DNA from: CAVWGP01 sp963754645
GTDB lineage: Bacteria; Pseudomonadota; Alphaproteobacteria; Bin65
Direction: 5' to 3'
Assembly: GCA_963754645.1 (NCBI GenBank)
Contig: CAVWGP010000004.1
Coordinates: 682,001 to 746,000, forward strand
Length of the DNA: 64,000 bases
Position numbers and translations under genes: made by a program. Shown here in pieces: positions 36,132 to 44,902 of this stretch; position 1 is the first letter of the stretch, and the number at the start of each line of letters is the position of its first letter. The notes under the pieces are model-generated. The model did no database searches. It was not told where the DNA came from and was given only the letters and a program-made list of their open reading frames with translations.

Positions 36132-37139
36132 ATGACGAGATACGCATTCGCATTGTTCGCCGCCGTCCTTGCCGCGGCCGCCGGCGCCGCGGCGCAGGAC
36201 AAAAAGGAACTGCGCTTTTCGGTGTTCACGCCCGACGCCGAGATGACGCATCAGATCGTGATGAAGCCGTGGGCCGAGCGGGTGAACAAGGACGCCGCCG
36301 GCGCGATCGAGATCAAGACCTATCCCAACGGCGCGCTCGGCCGCAATCCGGCGCTGCAATCGAAGATGCTGCAAGACGGCATCGCCGACATCGCCTGGGT
36401 GATCCCGTCCTACACGCCGGGCGTCTATCTCGACGACGACGTATTCGAGCTGCCCAATGTCATCCGCAATTCGGTCGAGGGCTCGCTCGCGGCCTGGCGC
36501 CTGCTGCAAAAGGGCCGGCTGCGCGGCTACGAGAATTTCCACATGGTCGCGCTGTTCACCTCGTCGCCCTACACGTTCCACACCAGCTTCAAGGCGACCA
36601 AGCCCGAGGACCTCAAGGGCAAGAAAATCCGCGCCGTCGGCGCCATTTCCACCGAAACGATCAAGGCGCTCGGCGCCGTGCCCGAAGGCATGCCGTTTCC
36701 GCAGATCGTCGAGGCGATTTCGCGCGGCGTCATCGACGGCACCACCGGGCATCCGATCGCCGTGTTCGATTTCGGCATCGTGCGCGTCGCCCACAATCAT
36801 TACATGGCGAGCGTCGGAACGGTCACGCTCGGCATTTTCATGAGCAAGAAATCCTTCGAGAGCCTGCCGGCGGCGGGCAAGGCGGCGATCGAGAAGCACA
36901 AGGGCGAGGCCCTGTCGCGCGCCTTCGGCACCATGTCCGAGGACCGCAACAAGGAGCTGCTGGGGGAATGGCAAAAGGACCCGAAGCGCAGCGTGACCGT
37001 GCCGACCAAGGAGCAGGACGCGGCCTGGGACAAGAACCTCGCCGCCGTGGTCGCGGCTTGGGAAGCGAAGGAGCCGCGCAACAAGGAATTGCTCGCGGCG
37101 CTGCGCCAGGAGCTGGCCGCGATCCGCGCCGGCAATTAG
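36132..37139 (+). CDS. dctP: TRAP transporter solute-binding protein, DctP family
   Basis: 335-residue periplasmic receptor. The signal peptide is cleaved near AGAAAQ. The carboxylate-clamping region is KGKKIRAVGAISTETIKALGAVP, and GVIDGTTGHP is the usual DctP feature. The permease subunits follow at once, so the three genes form one operon. The substrate is an organic acid; the neighbouring catabolic genes hint at an aromatic or branched acid. Confidence 0.95.
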   Translation: MTRYAFALFAAVLAAAAGAAAQDKKELRFSVFTPDAEMTHQIVMKPWAERVNKDAAGAIEIKTYPNGALGRNPALQSKMLQDGIADIAWVIPSYTPGVYLDDDVFELPNVIRNSVEGSLAAWRLLQKGRLRGYENFHMVALFTSSPYTFHTSFKATKPEDLKGKKIRAVGAISTETIKALGAVPEGMPFPQIVEAISRGVIDGTTGHPIAVFDFGIVRVAHNHYMASVGTVTLGIFMSKKSFESLPAAGKAAIEKHKGEALSRAFGTMSEDRNKELLGEWQKDPKRSVTVPTKEQDAAWDKNLAAVVAAWEAKEPRNKELLAALRQELAAIRAGN

Positions 37140-37142
37140 CGG

Positions 37143-37655
37143 TTGCCGCCATTGCCGCTGTTGAGCCGGCTTGAGCGCGCGGCGCTGCTGGCCGCGCGCG
37201 CCCTGTCCGCGATCGGCCTGGCCGCGCTCATGGTCCTCGCCTTCATGACGTTGGCCAACGGCCTGATGCGCTGGGCGCTCAATCAGCCGATCGCGGGCGT
37301 GGTCGATGTCGGCGGCCTGGCCATCGCCATCGCCGTGGCGTGCTGCATGCCCGTGGCCCTGATCGAGCGCGGCCATATCGGCTTTCGCGTCGCCGCGTCG
37401 CTGAGCCCGCGCCTCGGCCGCGCCTTCGACGTGTTTGCAGCACTCGTCGTCTTCGTCGTGCTCGTCCTGATGGCGCTGCAGTTCCGCGCCTATGCCGAGA
37501 GCTTGGTGCAGTCGGGCGAGACGACCTATGTCTTCAAGCTGCCGGTCGCGCCGTTCTGGTACGCGGTCGATGCAATTCTGTGGATCGCGGCGGCGGTGCA
37601 GGCGATCGTCGTGGCGCTCGACACGGCGCGCCTGTTCGGCCGCGGCGCCGGTTAG
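37143..37655 (+). CDS. dctQ: TRAP transporter small permease, DctQ family
   Basis: 170 residues, four membrane helices (about 16-38, 52-74, 93-113, 134-156), with the DctQ motif FxTLANGLMRWALNQPI. It starts with TTG three bases after dctP. It binds the large permease. Length is standard. Confidence 0.9.
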   Translation: MPPLPLLSRLERAALLAARALSAIGLAALMVLAFMTLANGLMRWALNQPIAGVVDVGGLAIAIAVACCMPVALIERGHIGFRVAASLSPRLGRAFDVFAALVVFVVLVLMALQFRAYAESLVQSGETTYVFKLPVAPFWYAVDAILWIAAAVQAIVVALDTARLFGRGAG

Positions 37656-37659
37656 CGCG

Positions 37660-38964
37660 ATGGGGCCCCTGGCGGTCGGCGGCTTGGGCCTGCTCGCGCT
37701 CTTCGCCTTGATGGCGCTGCAAGTGCCGATCGGCTTCGCCATGATCGTCGTCGGCGTCGCCGGCTTCGCGCTGCAGGCGGGCTGGGGGCCGGCGCTGACC
37801 TTGCTGGCGAACGAGCCCACCGGCATCCTGATGAGCGCCGATCTCGCGACCGTGCCGCTGTTCCTGCTGATGGGCACCTTCGCCAGCGTCGCCGGATTCT
37901 CGACCGATATCTACAACGCGGCGGCGGCGTTTCTCGGCCATCGCCGCGGCGGCCTGGCCTATGCCACGATCGGCGGCAGCGCCGCGTTCGGCGTGGTCTG
38001 CGGCTCGTCGACCGCGACCGCCGCGACCTTCGCCCGCGCCGCGCTGCCGGAAATGCTGGCGCGCGGCTACGCGCCGGGGTTTTCCGCCGGCACGATCGCG
38101 GCGGGCGGCACGCTCAAATCGCTGATCCCGCCCTCGATCGTGATGATTCTCTATTGCATCGTCGCCAAGACCTTCATCCTCGATCTGTTCCGCGCCGCCA
38201 TCGTGCCGGCGCTGCTCGCGATCGGGCTCAATTTGCTCGCCATCGCCGTCATCGTGCGCGTCCGGCGCGGCGTGGCGCCGGTCGGCGCTCGCCTGCCCTG
38301 GGCGCAACGCTGGTCCGCGCTGCGCCAGGCGGCGCCGGTTTTGGTCCTGATGATCGCCGTGTTCGGCGGCCTCTACAGCGGAATTTTCACCGTCACCGAA
38401 GCAGCCTCGGTCGCCGCCGTCCTGTCGCTGCTCTTCGCGCTGTTGCGCGGCCGGCTCGACCGCGCGCGGCTGTGGCAAGGCCTGCGCGAATCGGCGACGG
38501 CGACGGCCATGATCTATGTGATGATCATGGGCGCGCTGATTTTCACCTATTTCCTCAATCTCGCGCGCGTGCCCGAAGCGCTGGTTCAGGGGATCGGCGA
38601 TCTCGGCCTGCCGCGCCTCGGCATCGTCGTGGCGCTGCTGCTCGCTTATCTCGCGCTCGGCGCGATTTTCGACGAGATCGCGGCCATGCTGATCACGCTG
38701 CCGCTGGTGCTGCCGATCGTCGTCAAGCTCGGCTACGATCCGGTGTGGTGGGGCATCATCAACGTCGTCGTCATCGAGTTGGGCATGATCGTTCCGCCGA
38801 TCGGCATCATCGTTTTCATCTTGCACGGCCTGGCCAAGCAGATTTCGCTGGGCACGATCTATCGCGGCGTGGCACCGTTCATCGTCGCCGATCTGATTTT
38901 GCTGGCGGCGCTGACGCTGTTTCCCGGCATCGCGCTCTGGCTGCCGAAACTCTGGCCCGCCTAG
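37660..38964 (+). CDS. dctM: TRAP transporter large permease, DctM family
   Basis: 434 residues with about twelve membrane helices; conserved GSSTATAATFARAALPEMLARGYAPG and GTLKSLIPPSIVMILYCIVA, plus a PPIGIIVFILHG signature. It forms the sodium-driven channel. The start at 37660 (MGPLAV) is four bases after dctQ. The complete P-Q-M set suggests a working uptake system. Confidence 0.94.
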   Translation: MGPLAVGGLGLLALFALMALQVPIGFAMIVVGVAGFALQAGWGPALTLLANEPTGILMSADLATVPLFLLMGTFASVAGFSTDIYNAAAAFLGHRRGGLAYATIGGSAAFGVVCGSSTATAATFARAALPEMLARGYAPGFSAGTIAAGGTLKSLIPPSIVMILYCIVAKTFILDLFRAAIVPALLAIGLNLLAIAVIVRVRRGVAPVGARLPWAQRWSALRQAAPVLVLMIAVFGGLYSGIFTVTEAASVAAVLSLLFALLRGRLDRARLWQGLRESATATAMIYVMIMGALIFTYFLNLARVPEALVQGIGDLGLPRLGIVVALLLAYLALGAIFDEIAAMLITLPLVLPIVVKLGYDPVWWGIINVVVIELGMIVPPIGIIVFILHGLAKQISLGTIYRGVAPFIVADLILLAALTLFPGIALWLPKLWPA

Positions 38965-38975
38965 GGAGGGCGAGC

Positions 38976-39761
38976 TTGCTCGAGCTCTATCACAACGACA
39001 TGTCGGTCTGCGCCCAGAAGGCGCGGCTGATCGTTTGGGAAAAGCAATTGCAGCCCACGCTGTATTTCCTCGATCTGCGGCGCGGCGACCAGTTCGCGCC
39101 GGCCTATCTCAAACTCAATCCCAACGGCGTTGTGCCGACCTTGGTGCATGACGGGCGTGCGATCATCGAATCGACCGTCATCATCGAATATCTCGACGAC
39201 GCCTTTCCCGATCCGCCAGCGCGGCCGGGCACGCCCTGGGGCCGCGCCGCGATGCGGCTTTGGACCAAGATCCCCGACGAGGGCCTGCACGCCGCCTGCG
39301 CCACGATCAGCAACGCGATCGCGTTCCGCTGGCAATATCTGGCGCTCGGCAAGGACGAGCTCGAAGCCAATCTCGCCCAGACGCCCGATCCCGCGCGGCG
39401 CGAGCGCAAGCGGCAGGGCATCCTGCACGGCATGGATTGGCCGGCGGCGGGCGACGCCATCCGCTTGCACGACCGGGTGCTGGGCAAGATGGAAGCCGCG
39501 CTCGGGTCGTGGCCGTGGCTCGCCGGCGCGGCCTATTCGCTCGCCGACGCGGCGCTGACGCCCTATGTCGTGCGGCTCGATCATCTCCAGCTCGCGTGGC
39601 TGTGGGACCGGCGCTCAAGGGTCGCCGATTGGTACGCGCGCATCCAAGCGCGGCCCAACTTCGCCGCGATCCATGATTTCCTCAATCCGAAATACCTGCC
39701 GCTGATGGCCGAGAAAGGCCGCGAAGCCGTGCCCAAAGCGCGCGCGGCGCTAGGCGGCTGA
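38976..39761 (+). CDS. Glutathione S-transferase-like protein
   Basis: 261 residues. The N-terminal thioredoxin-like domain reads LELYHNDMSVCAQKARLIVWEK, and NPNGVVPTLVHDGRAIIESTVIIEYLDD is the glutathione-binding motif. The long C-terminal helical domain has LAGAAYSLADAALTPYV. Start TTG 38976, with GGGAGGG upstream. It follows the TRAP genes by 11 bases and precedes a convergent isomerase of the same biochemical class, so it may act in the degradation pathway. Confidence 0.93.
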   Translation: MLELYHNDMSVCAQKARLIVWEKQLQPTLYFLDLRRGDQFAPAYLKLNPNGVVPTLVHDGRAIIESTVIIEYLDDAFPDPPARPGTPWGRAAMRLWTKIPDEGLHAACATISNAIAFRWQYLALGKDELEANLAQTPDPARRERKRQGILHGMDWPAAGDAIRLHDRVLGKMEAALGSWPWLAGAAYSLADAALTPYVVRLDHLQLAWLWDRRSRVADWYARIQARPNFAAIHDFLNPKYLPLMAEKGREAVPKARAALGG

Positions 39762-39763
39762 TC

Positions 39764-40363
39764 TCAGTCGCGCTTCGCGAGCCGCGCTTCGAGCTGGTCG
39801 AGCCGGTCGGTGCCCCAGAATATCTCGCCGCGATAGACCATCTGCGGCGAGCCGAAAATGCCCTTGGCGAAGGCGTCGTTGCCGGCGTCGATGAACAGTT
39901 TCTTGACTTCGGGATCGTCGAGCGCGGCGCGGATGGCGGCGCGATCCTGGCCGGCCTCGGCGGCGACGTCGGCGACGATCTCGGCATTGGCGAGCGCCTT
40001 GCCTTCGGCCCAATAAGCGCTGAGCGCGGCCTTGGCGAAGCGCTTGGCGGCGTCGGGGTCGCGCCGGTCGATAGCGACGAAGGCGCGGCCGGCGGCGATC
40101 AGCGCTTCGGGCCAGCTCGGCGGAAACTTGAAAGGCACGCCGAAATGCGCCGCGGTGCGCGGAATATCGTGGCGGTAGTAGGCTCCCTTGAGCGGATGGT
40201 CGAGCGGGTTCGAGGCGTTGAACTGCTTATAGGCGACGCCCAGCATGAAGGTGCGCCAGCGCGCGGCGCAGCCGTGCCTGGCGGCCAGGTCGTCGATGAT
40301 CTGGCTCGCGATGTAGCCGTAGGGCGAGGTGAAATCGAAGTAGAAATCGACGGTTTCGGCCAT
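39764..40363 (-). CDS. 2-hydroxychromene-2-carboxylate isomerase / DsbA-fold kappa GST
   Basis: 199 residues beginning with VDFYFDFTSPYGYIAS, the signature of glutathione-dependent HCCA isomerases, with the active-site Ser, then YKQFNASNPLDHP and FGSPQMVYRGEIFWGTDRLDQLE at the C terminus. These act in naphthalene-type ring degradation. The stop is two bases from that of the convergent GST gene. The function in this organism is inferred from family and neighbours. Confidence 0.88.
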   Translation of the reverse strand: MAETVDFYFDFTSPYGYIASQIIDDLAARHGCAARWRTFMLGVAYKQFNASNPLDHPLKGAYYRHDIPRTAAHFGVPFKFPPSWPEALIAAGRAFVAIDRRDPDAAKRFAKAALSAYWAEGKALANAEIVADVAAEAGQDRAAIRAALDDPEVKKLFIDAGNDAFAKGIFGSPQMVYRGEIFWGTDRLDQLEARLAKRD

Positions 40364-40515
40364 GCGGGCTCCGGCGGTTCGAATCGACCACGTCCGCGGC
40401 CATAAAGGATCGGCCGCGACCCGGCAATAGGCAGCGAATTTCTTCCCAAGCGCGGCATTTTGTGAAAGAAGATCGGCGCGCCGCGCGGGCGCGCGCAAGG
40501 CGAGGACATTTCCAC

Positions 40516-40866
40516 ATGCAAGGCGTCGATATCGAACTGCTGCGCAGCAGCGCGCTGGGGGCGACGCGCTTCTTGAAGGCGATCGCCAACCGCAACCGCC
40601 TGTTGATCCTGTGCCACTTGATCGACGGCGAGAAATCGGTCGGCGAACTCGAGCGCGCGATCGGCTTGCGCCAGCCGACCCTGTCGCAGCAATTGGCCCG
40701 GCTGCGCGCGGCCGGCATGGTCGCCACGCGGCGGGACTCGAAGATGATCTACTACTCGATCGCCGACCCCGACATTCAATCGGTGCTCATGGTGCTTTAC
40801 GCGAAATATTGCGCGCCCAAACCCGCCGCCCGCCGCCCGCGCGCCGTGGCGAAGAACGGGCGTTAA
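40516..40866 (+). CDS. ArsR-family persulfide-sensing repressor (SqrR/BigR-like)
   Basis: 116 residues with a winged helix and the recognition helix LRQPTLSQQLARLRAAG. The two cysteines lie at Cys33 (LLILCHL) and Cys99 (AKYC), a spacing of 66 identical to Cys41/Cys107 of SqrR and Cys42/Cys108 of BigR. This pair forms an inter-cysteine polysulfide that releases DNA when sulfide is present. The stop overlaps the soxD end tail to tail. The position at the edge of the sox block fits control of sulfur oxidation genes. Confidence 0.9.
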   Translation: MQGVDIELLRSSALGATRFLKAIANRNRLLILCHLIDGEKSVGELERAIGLRQPTLSQQLARLRAAGMVATRRDSKMIYYSIADPDIQSVLMVLYAKYCAPKPAARRPRAVAKNGR

Positions 40867-41567
40867 TCGAGCGTCGGCTTGCCCGGCGCGCGCCCGCGCT
40901 GGTCTTCCGGCGTCACGTCGATCTTGCGCGCCTCGGAATGAATTTCGGCCGGGCCGGCGCAATTTTTCATGCACAAAGCCGATGTCGCGTCGGGCCGGAC
41001 ATCGGCGACGAAGCCGCCGCTGTTCGGCATGCGCAGCTTGACGATGCTGGCGGCATCGAGCGCGTCCTCGGGCTTGAGCAGATCGTTGAGGTGCAGGACA
41101 TAGGCGGTGATGGCGTAGGTTTCGCTATCGGTCAGCGATTGGGCGTCGCCGAAGGGCATGGCGCGCTTGATATAGTCGAACAGCGTCGTGGCATAGGGCC
41201 AGTAATTGCCGATGCCCTTTTTCGGATCGTCGCCGGTCAGCTTGCCGCTGCCGGCGATGAGATAGGGCCAGCGATCCTTGCCCTCGCCGAATTCGCCATG
41301 GCAGTTGGCGCATTTGTCCTGATAGAGCGCTTCGCCCGCCTTGACCGAGCCCTTGCCGGGCGGCAAGCCGTGCCCGTCGGGGCGGACATCGATATCCCAA
41401 GCCTTGATCTCCTCGGGCTTGGCGGCGCGGCCGATGCCGAGCGGCGCCGCCTTGATCGCGATCCCGCCGGTGCCGGGCGGCTTGGCTTTTTCCTGCGCGA
41501 GCGCGGCGCCGGCGGCGCCGAGCAGCGCTATGAGAGCGAGGGCGGCAAGCCTATTTGAGCTGAACAT
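40863..41567 (-). CDS. soxD: SoxD, cytochrome c subunit of sulfane dehydrogenase
   Basis: 234 residues: signal peptide (about 1-24) and a class I cytochrome c domain with CANCHGE (Cys86-His90), axial Met in AMPFGDAQ, then a C-terminal segment with CMKNC (no second heme motif). SoxCD oxidises the sulfane sulfur on SoxY. Paracoccus SoxD is longer and diheme; this one has one heme. ATG 41567 overlaps the soxC stop by 17 bases. Confidence 0.92.
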   Translation of the reverse strand: MFSSNRLAALALIALLGAAGAALAQEKAKPPGTGGIAIKAAPLGIGRAAKPEEIKAWDIDVRPDGHGLPPGKGSVKAGEALYQDKCANCHGEFGEGKDRWPYLIAGSGKLTGDDPKKGIGNYWPYATTLFDYIKRAMPFGDAQSLTDSETYAITAYVLHLNDLLKPEDALDAASIVKLRMPNSGGFVADVRPDATSALCMKNCAGPAEIHSEARKIDVTPEDQRGRAPGKPTLD

Positions 41568-42864
41568 TTTCGACCTCGCCGCCGGCTTTGACATGCCAGG
41601 TGAGCATGCTGTTGTTGTGATAAATCGAGTTCACGCCGCGCACCTTGCGCAGTTGCGCGACGGTGGGTTGGACGTAGCCGGTGTCGTCCTGGGCGCGGCT
41701 TTGGATCAGCAGGGGCTGGCCGTTCCAGACGAAGGGCATGGTCCATTTCGTCATCGCCTTGGCGAAGACCGGGTCTTGCAGTTGCGCCGTCGTCCAGTTG
41801 CGCCCGCCATCGAGCGAGACATCGACGCGCTTGATCTTGCCGAGGCCCGACCACGCGAAGCCCGTCATCTCGTAGCGGCCCTTGCCGTCGAAGGGCCGCT
41901 CGGGCGACGGAAAGGTGACGACCGAATTCGCCTCCATGAACCAGGTGAATTGCCGCGCTTTGCCGTCGGGCATGAGGTCGGTGTATTTCGAGGTTTCCTC
42001 GCGCGTGTGCCAGGGCTTGTCGCCGAATTCGAGCCGGCGCAGCCATTTGACGCTCATATTGCCTTCCCAGCCGGGCAACACGAGACGCAGCGGATAGCCC
42101 TGCTCGGGGCGCACCGCCTCGCCGTTCTGGCCGTAGCAGATCATCGCGTCGTCGAGGACTTTTTCGATCGGCACGCTGCGCGTCATCGCGGCCGCGTCCG
42201 CGCCCTCGGCAAGCATCCATTTCGCCGTCGGCCGCAGGCCGGTTTCGCGCAGCACGGTTTTGAGCGGCACGCCGGTCCACATCGAGCACGAGATCATGCC
42301 GCGCACATATTGGCAGCGCTCAAGCTGGGCGCCGCGCCATTCCATGCCGCCATTGGCCGGGCACTCGATGAAGCGCGCGACGCTGAGCGCGGGGAAGCGC
42401 CTGATGTCGTCCATGGTGAAAATCATGTCGCGCTCGACCAGGCCGTGGACGATCAAGCGGTGATCCTTGGGATCGATCTCGGCGCGGCCGCCGTGATGGC
42501 GCTCGAAATGCAGGCCCGAGGGCGTGATGATGTCGAGCTGATCGGCAACGGGCGAGAACGAGACCGAGGATTCCTTGGTCGCCGTCAGCCAATCGACGGT
42601 GCGGCGCACGATGGCTTTCTCGTGCGGCGAGGGAATGCCGTAGGGCTTGTCGCCGACGCCGGGGCCGAGCTGGCGCGTCCACTCCGGCACGTTGGGCGGC
42701 AAATTCTTGTTGCCGCTCTGGGCGCGCGCGCCGCCGCCAAGCGCGCCCGCCGCCGCGGCGCCGGCCAGCGCGGCACCCGCCTTGAGAAAGCGGCGGCGAT
42801 CGGGACGCCCGCTGTCCGAACCTGAGTCAGACGATCGATGTCGCGAAATTTCGCGCGCGGCCAT
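41551..42864 (-). CDS. soxC: SoxC, molybdopterin subunit of sulfane dehydrogenase
   Basis: 437-residue molybdenum oxidoreductase of the sulfite-oxidase family. Tat motif DRRRFLKAG; Mo-cofactor ligand Cys in RFIECPANGGMEW; Arg/Tyr-rich pocket VLPGWEGNMSVKWLRR; Mo dimerisation domain from about 310 (FSGLGKIKRVDVSLDGGRNW-like). Together with SoxD it performs six-electron oxidation of SoxY-bound sulfane sulfur. Start MAAREISRH with good length. It precedes soxD in the transcript. Confidence 0.95.
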   Translation of the reverse strand: MAAREISRHRSSDSGSDSGRPDRRRFLKAGAALAGAAAAGALGGGARAQSGNKNLPPNVPEWTRQLGPGVGDKPYGIPSPHEKAIVRRTVDWLTATKESSVSFSPVADQLDIITPSGLHFERHHGGRAEIDPKDHRLIVHGLVERDMIFTMDDIRRFPALSVARFIECPANGGMEWRGAQLERCQYVRGMISCSMWTGVPLKTVLRETGLRPTAKWMLAEGADAAAMTRSVPIEKVLDDAMICYGQNGEAVRPEQGYPLRLVLPGWEGNMSVKWLRRLEFGDKPWHTREETSKYTDLMPDGKARQFTWFMEANSVVTFPSPERPFDGKGRYEMTGFAWSGLGKIKRVDVSLDGGRNWTTAQLQDPVFAKAMTKWTMPFVWNGQPLLIQSRAQDDTGYVQPTVAQLRKVRGVNSIYHNNSMLTWHVKAGGEVENVQLK

Positions 42865-42900
42865 GGCAAGCTCCTCAGAGGAGGCGGGGCCGCATCGTAT

Positions 42901-43366
42901 TCAATAAAATGCAATTATCAAGAGCCGCCGCAAGGCGCGGCAAGCCGCTACTTTTTCGATTTTTCCGGCCAACTCGTGCTTGATATAGGCGATGATGTTC
43001 TTGCGCAGCTCTTCGTTCGGAAACTTGTTCGGCATCTTGTTGCTGACATCGTCCTTGCCGAGATATTTCTTCAGGAATTCGCCGGGGTCGGCGAGATATT
43101 CGAACATCGTGGCTTCGTCCCATTTCAGGCCCTTTATGCCCGGCCGCTTTCATGTCCTCGGAATAGGAGAATTTCTCCGCCGTGCCGGCGGCGCGGCCGA
43201 ACACGTCGAACAAAGTGGGGCCGACGCGATTTTGGCCCTTGTCCAAGGTGTGGCAGGCGCGGCACTGGCCGAACTGGCTCTTGCCTCTCTCGGCGTCTTG
43301 CCCGGCCGCGGGCGGGAGGTAGGCAAGGACCAGAGCCGCGGCGGCGGTCGCGATTTTGACGTTCAT
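42901..43366 (-). CDS. Class I cytochrome c, frameshifted
   Basis: Periplasmic electron carrier. Signal peptide ending near PPAAG, heme site CRACH, VGPTLFDVFGRAAGTAEKF, then YLADPGEF and NKMPNKFPNEELRKNIIAYI carrying the distal Met. The sequence changes frame in a TTT run at 43143-43145 (minus strand AAA); removing one base gives AAGHKGLKWDEATMFEYL. It is not SoxX; it looks like a c2/c552-type acceptor for the Sox reactions. Probably an intact gene with a sequencing error. Confidence 0.85.
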
Positions 43367-43443
43367 CGAAATCCTCGTGTCGGTTGGACGCAGGGTTGCC
43401 GCGACGGCGGTCGGGCGTGAAATAAAGGGGCCGGCCCGCGGAA

Positions 43444-43842
43444 TCAAGGCGGCAATTTCGCCAGCAATTCGCCGAGCAAGAGCCAAAAACTTTCCTCGCC
43501 GCCATAGCCGACGATGCGGCCGATCTCGCGGCCTTCGAAGACGAGGACGAAGGTCGGCGTGTAGACGATGCGATCGATGCCGGCGAGGTCGTCGGGGCGC
43601 TTCTCGGCGAGATCGACGCGCCGTAGCGGCGCGCGGCGGCTTTCGCCGGTCTTGGGAAAGATCGGGCCGATGGCACTATGCCAGGCGCGGCAATAAGGGC
43701 AATCGGCGCGCTCGAACATGACGAGCTGGGTGCGGCCGGGGGGCGCTTCGGCGCGGCTATCGCCGCCGAAGACCAGCATTGCCAGGAGCACGGCCAGGAA
43801 CCGGCCGAGCGCAAGCGTGTTGAAGCTTAAGCGAGACAGCAT
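43444..43842 (-). CDS. soxS: SoxS-like periplasmic thioredoxin
   Basis: 132 residues with a signal or membrane anchor (about 10-30), then a thioredoxin-like domain with the redox motif CPYC in ERADCPYCRAW, cis-Pro region VYTPTFVLVFEG. SoxS in Paracoccus restores activity of SoxYZ by reducing disulfides. ATG 43842 is likely; an in-frame ATG at 43860 is possible. It is divergent from soxY. Confidence 0.85.
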   Translation of the reverse strand: MLSRLSFNTLALGRFLAVLLAMLVFGGDSRAEAPPGRTQLVMFERADCPYCRAWHSAIGPIFPKTGESRRAPLRRVDLAEKRPDDLAGIDRIVYTPTFVLVFEGREIGRIVGYGGEESFWLLLGELLAKLPP

Positions 43843-43902
43843 GGACCTGTTTGGTGGCAATCGGCGGCGCGGCGCAATACAATTTCGCGCGAGGCTTGAC
43901 CC

Positions 43903-43930
43903 TTGTCATTCTACAAAAACTGAATATGAT
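43903..43930 (+). promoter_or_regulatory. Candidate soxY promoter, shared with fccA
   Basis: -35 TTGTCA (43903-43908), a 16-base spacer and -10 TATGAT (43925-43930), with GAATATGAT at the downstream end. The identical hexamers and spacing occur upstream of fccA (52051-52078). It is 108 bases from the soxY ATG. Confidence 0.6.
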
Positions 43931-44037
43931 CGCCGGTTGCCGAAGTTGCCGGTTGCCAAAGGCTTTTGCCGCCACCATCTTGGGCATTGAACTTGATGGC
44001 CGCGGCTTCTGCCGCGCTTCGATTGGGAGTTTGAGCG

Positions 44038-44508
44038 ATGATGCGGGCCAAATCCATGAATGCCCCGACGCGGCGCGCCGTGGTGGCGATGGCGGGCCTG
44101 GGCGGGCTCGCCGCCGCCCTGATGCCGCGCCTGGCGCGCGCCGATGCGGCGGCGGTCGAGGACGCGATCAAGAAGCTCTACGGCGACAAGAAGCCCGCCG
44201 AGGGCAAGATCAAGCTCGATCTGCCGCAGATCGCCGAGAACGGCAACACCGTGCCGCTCACGGTCACGGTCGACAGCCCGATGACGGCCGAGGATTACGT
44301 GAAAGCCGTTCATGTCTGGGCCGACGGCAATCCCTTGCCCGGCTTGGCTTCGTTCTATTTCACGCCCGCGGCGGCCAAGGCCGTCGCCTCGACGCGCCTC
44401 CGGCTCGCGCGCACGCAGAACATCGTGGCGATCGCCGAAACCAACAAAGGCGAGCTGTTCGCGACGAAAACCGAGGTCAAAGTCACCATCGGCGGCTGCG
44501 GCGGCTGA
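44038..44508 (+). CDS. soxY: SoxY, sulfur-carrier protein
   Basis: 156 residues. Tat motif APTRRAVVAMAG, a mixed beta domain and the invariant C-terminal swinging arm GGCGG whose Cys154 bears the sulfur substrate during the Sox cycle. Start at MMRAKSMNA; MNAPTRR is an alternative. SoxZ follows after 21 bases. The arrangement soxY-soxZ-soxX/A-soxB is the conserved core. Confidence 0.96.
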   Translation: MMRAKSMNAPTRRAVVAMAGLGGLAAALMPRLARADAAAVEDAIKKLYGDKKPAEGKIKLDLPQIAENGNTVPLTVTVDSPMTAEDYVKAVHVWADGNPLPGLASFYFTPAAAKAVASTRLRLARTQNIVAIAETNKGELFATKTEVKVTIGGCGG

Positions 44509-44529
44509 GCAAAGTCAGGAGCGAATGAC

Positions 44530-44856
44530 ATGACCACCCCGACCCCGCGCGTTCGCGTTCCCGCCAAGGCCAAAAAGGGCGAGGCGATCGAGATCAAGAC
44601 GCTGATTGCCCACGACATGGAATTGGGCCAGCGCAAGGACGCGGCCGGGAAAACGATTCCACGCAAGATCATCAAGGAGTTCCGCGCCACGTTCAACGGC
44701 AAGGAATTCTTCAAGTCCGATTGGCACCCGGCGGTGTCGGCCAATCCCTACATGGCCTTCTTCTATCGGGTCGAGGAGGCCGGAACTTTCGAGTTTAGCT
44801 GGCTCGACGACGACGGCTCGGTTTACAAGGCAAGCTCGAAAATCGAACTGGCCTGA
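44530..44856 (+). CDS. soxZ: SoxZ, partner of SoxY
   Basis: 108 residues beginning MTTPTPRVRVPAKAKKGE and containing IKTLIAHDMELGQRKDAAGK and AFFYRVEEAGTFEFSWLDDDG, typical of SoxZ. It forms the SoxYZ heterodimer. No signal peptide; exported together with SoxY by Tat. Confidence 0.96.
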   Translation: MTTPTPRVRVPAKAKKGEAIEIKTLIAHDMELGQRKDAAGKTIPRKIIKEFRATFNGKEFFKSDWHPAVSANPYMAFFYRVEEAGTFEFSWLDDDGSVYKASSKIELA

Positions 44857-44902
44857 TCCGGCACGGACGCGATCGGCCGCGCGCAAAGTGGGGAGCCGGA
44901 TC

